Notes: generated from the letters alone by a model not told the origin. A DNA stretch of 26,300 nucleotides from Candidatus Caldipriscus sp. T1.2 (GCA_000980735.1 LBFQ01000060.1:1520-27819), one strand, 5' to 3'; shown: positions 17,120 to 25,068, numbered from the stretch's first letter. Program-made: numbers and translations.

Positions 17120-18222
17120 TGCACAGCTCGGTTTATGAGAACCTTTTAAAGGGGAATTTAAGGGGACTTTTATTTTCGGGTTCTTCAAGCGAAGAATTTG
17201 CAGAGGTTGATTGGCTTGAATTTCCAAAGGGAAACGTAAAAAAGCCATTTATAGCGGTTGATGGTTCTTACAAGAGCGCAGTCAGGGATTTTGGGTTAAT
17301 ATACGTTATAACGGGACTTGCCCTCTATCAGAATGGGGAAATGATAAAGGATAGGGGGCTATCCTTCGTTGATATAATGGAAAAAAATATCTTCAGACAG
17401 AAACACCTGTCCGACTTCCTTTCTATGTTTATGAAGTTGGCGGAGGTAAAAAACCTTTTGAGGATTTTGAGAGACACGAATGACGATCACATCATCCTTA
17501 TGGATGGCTCCTTTATAAGCGACGTAATAACCCCACAACCAACATATGAATGGGTTAGCCACTTGGGGGTTGAAAGGGAGGAATTGGAAAGGTGCGAAGA
17601 AAAACTCTCGGAGATTTCCGAAGAGATTGAAGGGAATTTTTGGAAGGAAGATTTCGCCTTTGTTTATCTTGCGGAAAACTTTTTAAAAGAAAGCCTACCC
17701 ATACGAGCTTACGCGGTTATTAATCTCCTATATTACGAATACTTGCTCTCCTTAAGGAAGCTAACCGAACTCAAAAACCCTATATTTTTCATAGCCAAGG
17801 ATTCCTTCTCCTCAGACTTCGTAAAAGCTTGGGGGATAAAGGAATTTTTGACGGATCAGGTGATGTTCAATACTTGTACAAGAGGGATGGCCGGTTATGC
17901 CTCTCCCATACCCGCAATCCTTGAAGAAAAAAAGAAGTATTTGCCCTCAAAGTTTACGGGAATATTGGATGTGGAAGTTTATCAGACCTTCGTTCGCTTT
18001 ACGCCAGAGTCGGTTTCAACCTACAAGGTTGAGATCCTAAACGTCCCAAAGGAAGAGATAGGAATTTACCTATCCCATATCGCAAATATCTCGCCAGAAG
18101 GATATCCATTTTTGCTTGTAAAGGCTCATAAGGAAGTGGTTATAACGGAAAGGGATATAGAGAGGATTGGGGATAAGCTATATCCCTTGGCAAAATCGCC
18201 CAGATTTTACCTCAATGGATAA
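17119..18222 (+). CDS. NurA-domain nuclease-like protein
   Basis: The 367-residue protein matches the NurA pattern: FIAVDGSYKSAVRDFGLIY with D48 near the N-terminus, IILMDGSFISDV with D129, a central helical segment with a Glu/Lys-rich stretch around 155-175, FIAKDSFSSDF, and a C-terminal region with GYPFLLVKAHKEVVI. In archaea and some bacteria NurA is a 5'-3' nuclease that works with the HerA helicase in DNA-end resection. No herA gene is in this window. ATG overlaps the upstream stop, and the 3' end overlaps kdsA by 8 nt. The domain call rests on the spaced Asp motifs; substrate and activity are inferred. Confidence 0.75.
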   Translation: MHSSVYENLLKGNLRGLLFSGSSSEEFAEVDWLEFPKGNVKKPFIAVDGSYKSAVRDFGLIYVITGLALYQNGEMIKDRGLSFVDIMEKNIFRQKHLSDFLSMFMKLAEVKNLLRILRDTNDDHIILMDGSFISDVITPQPTYEWVSHLGVEREELERCEEKLSEISEEIEGNFWKEDFAFVYLAENFLKESLPIRAYAVINLLYYEYLLSLRKLTELKNPIFFIAKDSFSSDFVKAWGIKEFLTDQVMFNTCTRGMAGYASPIPAILEEKKKYLPSKFTGILDVEVYQTFVRFTPESVSTYKVEILNVPKEEIGIYLSHIANISPEGYPFLLVKAHKEVVITERDIERIGDKLYPLAKSPRFYLNG

Positions 18223-19012
18223 ACCTTTCTTCATAGCCGGACCCTGCGTAATTGAAAGTGAAACTTTGGTTATGGAAACCGCGGAAAAATTAAAGGAGAT
18301 TTCGGAAGATTTAAGGATAGAACTTTTCTTTAAATCTTCCTACGACAAGGCAAATAGGACATCAATAAGTGGGTTTAGGGGACCGGGTTTGGAAAGGGGT
18401 TTAGAGATCCTTGCGAAGGTTAAAGAAAGGTTTAATTTAAAAATTTTAACGGACGTTCACGATATGCACGATATACCAAAGGTTGCTGAAGTTGTTGACG
18501 TGATACAAATACCCGCCTTCCTTTCAAGACAAACGGATATGCTCGTTTTAGCGGGTAAGACGGGCAAGATAGTGAATATTAAGAAGGGGCAGTTTATGTC
18601 TCCGAATGAGGCTTTAAAGGCGATTGAGAAGGTTAAGAGTGTGGGGGGTGAGGTTTGGATAACCGAGAGGGGAACAACGTTTGGTTATAACGACCTTGTG
18701 GTTGATTTTAGGAATGCGGTTTGGTTGAGGGGTTATGGAGCAAAAGTGGTATATGATGCAACCCACTCTTTACAGAGGCCAGGGATCTCGGAGGGTTCGG
18801 GTGGTTATAGGAAATTGATAACACACTTGGCAAGGGGAGCCATTGCGGTGGGTTTTGATGGGATCTTTTCCGAGGTTCATCCGGATCCAGAAAAAGCCTT
18901 ATCCGATTCAAGCACGCAAATACCCTTAAAATTTTACAAAAACTTCGTTGAGATGATCCTTGAAATTTGGGAGGCATCTAAGAAATGGTACGATTTTGAG
19001 TTTCCCGATTGA
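18215..19012 (+). CDS. kdsA: 3-deoxy-8-phosphooctulonate synthase (Kdo-8-P synthase)
   Basis: The 265-residue TIM-barrel enzyme condenses phosphoenolpyruvate and arabinose-5-phosphate to Kdo-8-phosphate, feeding KdsB. Motifs include FIAGPCVIES at the start (its Cys is a metal ligand in metal-dependent KdsA), FFKSSYDKANR, SFRGPG-like SGFRGPG, TDVHD, QIPAFLSRQTD, NIKKGQFMSP, ERGTTFGYNDLVVDFR, YDATHSLQ and EVHPDPEKALSDS. An in-frame start at 18167 would add 16 non-conserved residues; the ATG at 18215 puts the conserved region at residue 5 as in the family. The gene overlaps the NurA-domain stop by 8 nt and the convergent MTHFR-like gene by 35 bp. Confidence 0.95.
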   Translation: MDKPFFIAGPCVIESETLVMETAEKLKEISEDLRIELFFKSSYDKANRTSISGFRGPGLERGLEILAKVKERFNLKILTDVHDMHDIPKVAEVVDVIQIPAFLSRQTDMLVLAGKTGKIVNIKKGQFMSPNEALKAIEKVKSVGGEVWITERGTTFGYNDLVVDFRNAVWLRGYGAKVVYDATHSLQRPGISEGSGGYRKLITHLARGAIAVGFDGIFSEVHPDPEKALSDSSTQIPLKFYKNFVEMILEIWEASKKWYDFEFPD

Positions 19013-19754
19013 CCAACCACCTCAAAAGCTCCCCCGCAAGTGGCAAATTGTCCATCATAACATGTTCAACGTTTATTCCAAGCTTTAAGGATAATACTTC
19101 TTCCGCTAAAGCTTTTGCCACTTCCAAACCCCTTCCATCCAAAATTTCCATTTTAACATTTTCCGGGATTTCCACCCTGAATCCCTCAAGAAAATTTATA
19201 TCCCTCTCCCCCCTTATGGGCGCAATGCTTACGAAGATCTTGGCTGGTTTTATCCCCTCCCTCTCGCAAAGCCCATAATAACCTTCAAGGGTCCTTTTCA
19301 AGCTTTCCGTCTCAAATATTATTTGGGAAATAAAGCCGTCAAATCCCCAAACCGTTCTCTTAAAAAGCCTAAAATCCTCACCTTCCCTTGAAAATATCGC
19401 TATTCCATAAACCTCCCTAAAGTATCCCTTTGCCAATCTAAATACCCCCTCTTTCTCACCTATATTAACCAAAGCAACCTTGTCCGTAATTTTGGATATC
19501 TCCCTGAAGGTTTCCTCAAGATCTCCTTTGATTGGTGAAACAACCTTGTCAATTATCACATCCATCTTTTCATTTATTCCCTTTATGACCCTTGAGAACT
19601 CAATCGGTGAAACCTTTTCCCTCTGGGGAACCTCGGGAATGTTCATTATCCGCAAGTTGGCACTTTCTAATATTCTTACGAACTCTTCCGCCCTCTTCCT
19701 TATCCTTTCCTCATCCCATCTCAAGGGTGGGGGAACCGCGGTGAAGATGATCAT
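18978..19754 (-). CDS. methylenetetrahydrofolate reductase-like TIM-barrel protein
   Basis: The 258-residue protein resembles the short, non-canonical MetF-like family: TAVPPPLRWDEE at the N-terminus, DVIIDKVVSPIKGD, then the best match, GFISQIIFETESLKRTLEGY with the conserved Gln, followed by CEREGIKPAKIFVSIAPI and EGFRVEIPENV. In MetF enzymes this Gln lies near the folate. Reaction would be methylene-THF to methyl-THF, possibly without a standard FAD set-up; this is inference. The ATG at 19754 lies 44 nt inside the glycosyltransferase gene and has AAGGA 3 nt upstream. It is the last gene of the citrate synthase operon. Its stop lies inside the end of kdsA on the other strand. Confidence 0.65.
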   Translation of the reverse strand: MIIFTAVPPPLRWDEERIRKRAEEFVRILESANLRIMNIPEVPQREKVSPIEFSRVIKGINEKMDVIIDKVVSPIKGDLEETFREISKITDKVALVNIGEKEGVFRLAKGYFREVYGIAIFSREGEDFRLFKRTVWGFDGFISQIIFETESLKRTLEGYYGLCEREGIKPAKIFVSIAPIRGERDINFLEGFRVEIPENVKMEILDGRGLEVAKALAEEVLSLKLGINVEHVMMDNLPLAGELLRWLVNRETQNRTIS

Positions 19755-20904
19755 ATATCCTTACAAGTTTATCGGCTATCTTTTCCGGTGAGAACCTTTC
19801 CCTTATCATATCCTGTCCCCTTAATACCATCAACTTCGCATCTTCCCAATTTGAAAGGAGTTTTTCTATGGCATCCGCGATCGCCACTGGATCCTTTTCT
19901 GGGACCAATATCCCGGTTTTGCCGTCCTCAACTATATCTGGAATCCCACCCACATTGCTCGCTATAACGGGAAGTCCGAAGGATAAAGCCTCAAGAAGTA
20001 CGACCCCCAACCCCTCGGTATCCCCCCTTGAATCCACTATTGAAGGTAGAACGAATATATCCGCCCTTTTGTACTCTTCCATCAGGGCTTCGGCGCTCAA
20101 TTTTCCCAAGAACTTAACGGAATCCAAATCCTTTGCGGAATTTTTCAAGCTTTCCATAAGGGGACCTTCCCCCACGATTCTAAGCTCAGCTTTTATCCCC
20201 CTTTCCTTCAATATCCTCATAGCCCAGATCAGGTAAATTACCCCCTTCCTCTCCACGAGCCTCCCTACGAAAAGGATCCTCGGATTTTCCGACTTTTCTT
20301 TTGGTGGGAAAAATCCCTTAAATTCAAGGGCGGAGGAGTAGGGAAGTATTATAACGTTTTCCTCACCTAAAAGTTTTGCGGAATAACTTGATATTGCGGT
20401 CTTAACGTTCGCGGTTTTAACCAAAATTTTTAAACCTTTACCTAATATTCCTAGACTTTCCGCGAGCTTTACTTCCGCGGTATAGTAAGAATGCACCACA
20501 GGTGTCCCCTTAACCTTGAAGGGTAGGGAAAATAGGGAGAGGGGTATGGGCCAGTGAACGTGGATCACACCGTAATTTTCCTTTCCCGAGAGGATCAGGG
20601 CGTTTAAAAAACCCGATGTTATGTAGAAGGGTATTAGGAACTTTGCCCATCTGTTGAATTTCAAAAGCTCGGGGATGGCGGTTTTATATCCCAAAATTTC
20701 CCCCTTGGGGAAAAAGTAGGGAAAACGATGAACGTAAAAATTCCCAAACCTCTCACCCTCCCTTCCCAAATACCTTGGGCAGAAAAGCTCTACTTTTACC
20801 CCTTTCCTCTCAACTTCCCTTAAAATCCTCCAAAGCCAAGGCGTTAAAACTTCCGCCTCCTCCTCGCTATACGGACATGCGGTTAAGATATGTAATACCC
20901 TCAC
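19711..20904 (-). CDS. GT4-family glycosyltransferase
   Basis: The 397-residue protein is a GT-B fold retaining glycosyltransferase. The N-terminal acceptor domain includes VIHVHWPIPLSLF; the C-terminal donor domain has RILFVGRLVERKGV, LRIVGEGPL, VKFLGKLS and the EX7E region DTEGLGVVLLEALSFGLPVIAS with NVGGIPDIVEDGKTG. It likely adds a sugar to an envelope glycan or glycolipid at the cytoplasmic membrane; donor and acceptor are unknown. The GTG start lies 4 nt after the citrate synthase stop, with AAAGGTGAG as ribosome-binding site inside that stop. Confidence 0.9.
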   Translation of the reverse strand: MRVLHILTACPYSEEEAEVLTPWLWRILREVERKGVKVELFCPRYLGREGERFGNFYVHRFPYFFPKGEILGYKTAIPELLKFNRWAKFLIPFYITSGFLNALILSGKENYGVIHVHWPIPLSLFSLPFKVKGTPVVHSYYTAEVKLAESLGILGKGLKILVKTANVKTAISSYSAKLLGEENVIILPYSSALEFKGFFPPKEKSENPRILFVGRLVERKGVIYLIWAMRILKERGIKAELRIVGEGPLMESLKNSAKDLDSVKFLGKLSAEALMEEYKRADIFVLPSIVDSRGDTEGLGVVLLEALSFGLPVIASNVGGIPDIVEDGKTGILVPEKDPVAIADAIEKLLSNWEDAKLMVLRGQDMIRERFSPEKIADKLVRIYDHLHRGSPTLEMG

Positions 20905-20908
20905 CTAC

Positions 20909-22036
20909 TCACCTTTGGTCAATCGGTATATATTTCTTATCCAGCTCCCCCTTGTATATTGAGGATGGCCTAAAGATCCTGTTATCCTCAAGGTATTCCA
21001 AAACGTGAGCCGCCCAACCCGCTACCCTTGATATTGCGAATATGGGGGTAAACAGATCCGTGCTTATTCCAAGGGCGTTATAAACTATTCCGGAATAGAA
21101 GTCCACGTTGGGGAATATTCCCTTCTGAGCCACTTTCTTCATCATATACTCCTCCACCTTTACCGCAATCTCATAGTATTTGCTCTCTTTTGAAAGCTCC
21201 TCCGCGAACTTCTTCAATATCCTCGCCCTTGGGTCGTAAGCCTTATATACCCTGTGCCCAAATCCCATTATCTTCTTCTTCTGTGCCAAGCTTTCCTCTA
21301 TGTACTTTTCCACATTATCCACCGAACCTATCTCGTCAAACATCTTTAAAACCGCTTCGTTTGCTCCCCCGTGTAAGGGTCCCTTTAGTGCTCCTATCCC
21401 CGCAACTATGGCGGAGTACATATCCGATAGCGTTGATGCGACGACCATGGAGGCAAAGGTTGAAGCGTTCATCTCGTGGTCCGCATGGAGTATTAGGGCA
21501 ACATCCATAACCTTACTTTCGTACTTGGTGGGAATCTTACCCGTAAGCATATAGAGGAAGTTTTCCGCGTGAGAGAGGGAGGGATTGGGCCTTACTATGT
21601 CAAGGTTTTTCCTGACCCTGTCAAAGTATGCAACTATGGTTGGAAACTTCGCTATTAATCTTAAGGCTATCCTGAACTTCGCGTCAAGGTCGTCCCTCCT
21701 TGCATCCTCGTCGTAAGATTCAAGGAGTGATACCACGGATCTGAGGGCGCTCATAGGGTGGGTTTGAGGGGGAAGATCGTAAATAAAATCTATCACTTCT
21801 TCGGGTAGGTCCCTTGAGCTCCTCAAAGCCGCGTCAAATACCTTTAGCTCCCCCTTCGTCGGAAGCCTTCTTAGAAGTAGGGATAGTGCCACCTCTTCGT
21901 ATGTGGAGTTTTCTGCCCATTCCTCTATGGGAATTCCAAGGTAATAAAGCTTACCCTCCTGACCGTCTATATATGTTAAAACGCTTTCCGCAGCTGGCAC
22001 ATCCTCCAAACCTTTAGAAAATGGATACTCTTTCAT
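20909..22036 (-). CDS. gltA: citrate synthase
   Basis: The 375-residue protein shows the short bacterial/archaeal-type citrate synthase: SVLTYIDGQEGKLYYLGIPI at the N-terminus, LPPQTHPMSALRSVVS, active-site His regions LHADHEMNASTFA and ALKGPLHGGANEA, GFGHRVYKAYDPRA, and the C-terminal NVDFYSGIVYNALGI with the catalytic Asp. It condenses acetyl-CoA and oxaloacetate; a 2-methylcitrate synthase activity cannot be excluded. The ATG at 22036 follows TAGAATACC with 9 nt between hexamer and ATG. It leads an operon with a glycosyltransferase and an MTHFR-like gene. Confidence 0.93.
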   Translation of the reverse strand: MKEYPFSKGLEDVPAAESVLTYIDGQEGKLYYLGIPIEEWAENSTYEEVALSLLLRRLPTKGELKVFDAALRSSRDLPEEVIDFIYDLPPQTHPMSALRSVVSLLESYDEDARRDDLDAKFRIALRLIAKFPTIVAYFDRVRKNLDIVRPNPSLSHAENFLYMLTGKIPTKYESKVMDVALILHADHEMNASTFASMVVASTLSDMYSAIVAGIGALKGPLHGGANEAVLKMFDEIGSVDNVEKYIEESLAQKKKIMGFGHRVYKAYDPRARILKKFAEELSKESKYYEIAVKVEEYMMKKVAQKGIFPNVDFYSGIVYNALGISTDLFTPIFAISRVAGWAAHVLEYLEDNRIFRPSSIYKGELDKKYIPIDQR

Positions 22037-22045
22037 AGCATAGGT

Positions 22046-22051
22046 ATTCTA
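22046..22051 (-). promoter_or_regulatory. -10 box TAGAAT + ACC, near-leaderless start for gltA
   Basis: On the minus strand TAGAAT is followed by ACCTATGCT and ATG at 22036. The ACC after the hexamer matches the other promoters here. No SD is visible. Confidence 0.55.
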
Positions 22052-22075
22052 AGCCTGAAACCCAAAGTGCAACCC

Positions 22076-22089
22076 TATAATACCCGCCT
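22076..22089 (+). promoter_or_regulatory. -10 box TATAAT + ACCCGCCT, leaderless start for binding protein
   Basis: TATAAT at 22076-22081, ACCCGCCT, then ATG at 22090; spacing 8 nt, no SD. It is back-to-back with the gltA promoter, whose -10 box is 24 bp away. Confidence 0.7.
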
Positions 22090-23016
22090 ATGGATATCAA
22101 AAAGCAAAACATCATCATAACGATAATAAATATAATCCTCGCCATCATCCTAATAATCATCCTCGCAAGGCCCGGGCAGAAACCCAGGGAGATAGAGGTA
22201 AATTTGGCGACAATAGAGGATATATCCAGCCTACCTTATTGGGTAGCGTACGAGAGGGGAATTTTTGGAAATTACGGCGTAAAGTTTAAGCCGAACGAGG
22301 TAAGCAGGCCCCTTGACGAGCTTGAAAACACCATAAAGGGTAGCCTTTACGCCCTTTTCGGAATAGATTACACATATACTATCTTTAAAAATGCGGGAGA
22401 TTTAAGCTTAGTGAGGGTTTTGTATTATGTGAAATCCTACGGGGATGGATTGGTGGTTAAGGATACTACGCTTAAGTTGGGAAAATTGGGCGGGAAAAGG
22501 ATCGGATACAGCGAAAACACGAGGTATAACGTTTTGCTGGAGGAGGTTTTAAAGTTGGGTGGGGATACCGCGGTGGATTTCGTAGGTTTAACCCTTGAGG
22601 AGATGGAGAGCGCCCTGGACCAGGGTAGGGTGGATGCGGTTTACGCGGTGGAACCCCTTTTATCTTACCTTGAAGCTAAGGGTTATAAGGTGATAAAGAG
22701 GGAAGTGGTCTTTCCGAAGGATGTACCCATAATTCAGGGTATGGGAATAACATCAGCGGTTAATGTATCCTTGAGGAAGGACGCTATAAATAGGATAAAG
22801 GGCACCGTAAGGGACGCGGTGAAGTACTTACAGGAAAACCCCCAGGAGGCAAAGAACATACTTAAAAACCGTTTGGGACTAAACCTTAGGGAATTACCGG
22901 AGGTTGTTATCCCAACAAACCTTGATGACTTTATGAAGATGAACGAATACCTAATATCCAAAAAGCTTGTGCCATATAGCACAATAAAGGTTGAAAATAT
23001 CCTTTCAGAAAAGTAG
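22090..23016 (+). CDS. NMT1/THI5-like substrate-binding protein, membrane-anchored
   Basis: The 308-residue protein has an Ile-rich hydrophobic helix at residues 7-26 (a signal anchor or uncleaved signal; no lipobox Cys) and then a periplasmic binding fold. NMT1/THI5-type features are LPYWVAYERGIFGNYGV near residues 51-67, a GSLYALFGIDYTYTI segment, LGGKRIGYS, a VDAVYAVEPLLSYLEAKG motif and a helical end with YLQENPQEAKNIL. Such proteins bind thiamine precursors, sulfonates or nitrate for ABC importers. No permease or ATPase gene is beside it, so the ligand is unknown. It heads a plus-strand string with lnt and a DNA glycosylase. Confidence 0.75.
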   Translation: MDIKKQNIIITIINIILAIILIIILARPGQKPREIEVNLATIEDISSLPYWVAYERGIFGNYGVKFKPNEVSRPLDELENTIKGSLYALFGIDYTYTIFKNAGDLSLVRVLYYVKSYGDGLVVKDTTLKLGKLGGKRIGYSENTRYNVLLEEVLKLGGDTAVDFVGLTLEEMESALDQGRVDAVYAVEPLLSYLEAKGYKVIKREVVFPKDVPIIQGMGITSAVNVSLRKDAINRIKGTVRDAVKYLQENPQEAKNILKNRLGLNLRELPEVVIPTNLDDFMKMNEYLISKKLVPYSTIKVENILSEK

Positions 23017-24457
23017 TTTTTACGCTCCCCTTTCGTCGGCCTTCATAATTTTTGGGAATTCGCCCTTTTTCTTTCCCATCCTTCCCTTTTTGGGTTTCTC
23101 CCTTTGGTTCAGGGCTTTAAGGGAAAGTCGCAATCCCTTTCTCCTCTCCTTCCTCATAGCTTTACCCTATTGGCTCTTCCACTCCCTATGGATCTACAAC
23201 CTTGATGTTCCGAACAATATAAGGCCCCTTCTACTTTTGGGGGTTTTAACTATGTCCCTGATCCTTTCCGTTATTTGGGCTTTCTGGGGTTGGGCTGTTT
23301 CAAGGTTTAAAGGTTTATCTGCGGTTCTTTTCGGCTCATTTTTATTCGTATCCTTAGAGTTCATAAGGGGGGAAAATTTGGGGGATCTGTCCTACCCTTG
23401 GGCTTTGGTGGGGGAGAGCTTGGTAAATTCACCCTTTTTGAAGCTTTCCGCCCTATTTGGCGTTTATTTCTTAAGTTTTTTCGTTGTCCTTGTTGGGGGT
23501 TTAATATCCTTATGGAGTTTGAGGTATATAATTTCGGCGCTAATAATTCTCTCCTTCGGTATTCTTTGGAATTTCGTTTATAAATTACCCGAGCCTTCGG
23601 GTGAGATAAAAGTCGCGATTTTGCAACCCAACATCCTCCCGAGGTTAGATTTTGATCCCAAGGAATGGGAGGAAACTTTCAAGGCTTATAGGGAAATAAC
23701 TGAAAATTTGGGGGAATTGGACCTCGTTGTAGCATCCGAATCCGCCTTTCCCGGAATACACACCCATTCTCAAAACTCCCAAAAGATAGTCTCCGAGATC
23801 TTGGAGAGAACAAAGGCTCCTATACTCTTTGGAACCGGAGGGGTTGAGAGGGATACGATCTTCAGGTACTACAATAGGGCTTTGTTGGTGGATACGAGAG
23901 GTAAAATGGTGGGGTTTTACGATAAGGTGCGTCTTGTGCCTTTCGGTGAAAACCTACCCTTTTATGAATTCTTACCCGAATTTATCAGGGAGATAGAGCT
24001 TGGGCAGGGGAATTACAGTAGGGGCAGGGGTTTTTATCCGATAAGCTACGGTAATTTGAAGATAGGGGTTATGATTTGCTACGAATCCATATTTAGCGGT
24101 ATAGGGAAAAGGTTGATTGATAACGGGGCGAATGTTCTGGCGGTGATAACAAGCGATGGATGGTTTGGGAAAAGCTTGGGACCCGTTGAGCACTTTTATT
24201 TAGGGATTCCGAGGGCGGTTGAAACGGGTAGGTATCTAATAAGGTCCGCAAAGACCGGAATTTCCGCGATAATAGACCCGGAGGGTAGGGTGGTGGAAAG
24301 CTTGGAACTCTACACGAGGGGTAGCATAGTGGGGAGCGTTAAACTTTACGAGCATAAAACACCCTTCGTTTCATTTGGTTTCCTTTTCCCTTACCTCTGC
24401 CCTATCCTTTCCCTGATAATATGGATCTTAAGGAAAAGGTTTATTGGGCTTTTCTAA
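22991..24457 (+). CDS. lnt: apolipoprotein N-acyltransferase
   Basis: The 488-residue protein has about seven N-terminal hydrophobic segments, then a periplasmic nitrilase-like domain and a final membrane helix. The Lnt signature EFIRG near residue 124 and the SYPWALVGESL segment are present. The catalytic triad is visible as E250 (ASESAFP), K312 (YDKVRLVPFGE) and C363 (MICYESIF). It transfers the third acyl chain to lipoproteins in the inner membrane, supporting a diderm envelope. Start TTG at 22991 overlaps the binding-protein gene by 26 nt, and the 3' end overlaps the next gene by 37 nt. Confidence is high. Confidence 0.93.
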   Translation: MKISFQKSSFYAPLSSAFIIFGNSPFFFPILPFLGFSLWFRALRESRNPFLLSFLIALPYWLFHSLWIYNLDVPNNIRPLLLLGVLTMSLILSVIWAFWGWAVSRFKGLSAVLFGSFLFVSLEFIRGENLGDLSYPWALVGESLVNSPFLKLSALFGVYFLSFFVVLVGGLISLWSLRYIISALIILSFGILWNFVYKLPEPSGEIKVAILQPNILPRLDFDPKEWEETFKAYREITENLGELDLVVASESAFPGIHTHSQNSQKIVSEILERTKAPILFGTGGVERDTIFRYYNRALLVDTRGKMVGFYDKVRLVPFGENLPFYEFLPEFIREIELGQGNYSRGRGFYPISYGNLKIGVMICYESIFSGIGKRLIDNGANVLAVITSDGWFGKSLGPVEHFYLGIPRAVETGRYLIRSAKTGISAIIDPEGRVVESLELYTRGSIVGSVKLYEHKTPFVSFGFLFPYLCPILSLIIWILRKRFIGLF

Positions 24458-25041
24458 AACTCTTGTGCGCATTTGGTAGGCAAAACTGGTGGCCAAGGAT
24501 ATGGAATATTGCGAGCGTTGAGGATGAGGTGATATTGGGGGCGGTTTTGACACAAAACGTAAGCTGGAAAAATGTTGAAAGGGTTTTGGAGAATTTAAAA
24601 CAGATGGGAATAAGGAGCTTGGAGGATCTCTTGAAGTTTGAAGATGAGGTTTTGGAAGAACTTTTAAAGCCCACCGCATTTGTGAAGCGAAAAATCAAAA
24701 CCCTAAGGGGGATATTTGGGGTTTTAAGATCCGGAAATTTGAGTAGGGAGGAACTCTTGAAGGTTTATGGGGTTGGCGAGGAAACCGCGGACGTTATAAT
24801 GCTTTATGCGTATAATTTTCCAACCTTCGTCATTGACGAATACACCATAAGGTGGTTTGTGAGGTTTTTCGGCTTTCTGCCAAAAAAGGGAGAAATCAGG
24901 GAAATTTTGCACTTTGAGGATTTATTTTACCTAAAGGAAATGCACGCTTTAATTGATGAACTTGGAAAGAGATTTTGCAAAAAGGAGCCGTTATGTGAAA
25001 ATTGTCCATTAAGGTTTAAATGTTCCTTTGCGAGAAAATAA
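24421..25041 (+). CDS. HhH-GPD DNA glycosylase, endonuclease III-related (MagIII-like)
   Basis: The 206-residue base-excision-repair enzyme has FGRQNWWP near residue 20, AVLTQNVSWKNVERVLENL, the helix-hairpin-helix VYGVGEETADVIMLYAY (G117-V-G-E120-E121), the catalytic Asp D139 in FVIDEYTIRW, and a C-terminal iron-sulfur motif C186-x5-C192-x2-C195-x5-C201. At the position of the endonuclease III catalytic Lys there is Glu (E121), as in monofunctional 3-methyladenine glycosylases of the MagIII type, so no lyase activity is expected. The first Cys spacing is one residue shorter than the usual x6. The conserved N-terminus requires the ATG at 24421, which overlaps lnt by 37 nt. Confidence 0.85.
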   Translation: MDLKEKVYWAFLKLLCAFGRQNWWPRIWNIASVEDEVILGAVLTQNVSWKNVERVLENLKQMGIRSLEDLLKFEDEVLEELLKPTAFVKRKIKTLRGIFGVLRSGNLSREELLKVYGVGEETADVIMLYAYNFPTFVIDEYTIRWFVRFFGFLPKKGEIREILHFEDLFYLKEMHALIDELGKRFCKKEPLCENCPLRFKCSFARK

Positions 25042-25068
25042 AAAAAGGGGCGGGCTTTCACCCACCCC
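25040..25068 (-). terminator. intrinsic terminator of the propeller gene
   Basis: On the minus strand GGGGTGGG, loop TGAAAG, CCCGCCCC, then TTTTTTA. The stem is 8 bp with one G-U pair in minus-strand RNA. In plus-strand RNA the same position is an A-C mismatch and no U tract follows directly. The U tract touches the stop codon of the convergent glycosylase gene. Confidence 0.85.

Noticed and set aside
18167..18214. Upstream start for kdsA
   Set aside because: It adds 16 non-conserved residues inside the NurA-domain gene; KdsA proteins start just before FIAGPCVIES.
19009..21554. Plus-strand open frames of 60-122 codons across the citrate synthase operon
   Set aside because: They are antisense shadows of gltA, the glycosyltransferase and the MTHFR-like gene; no recognisable domains.
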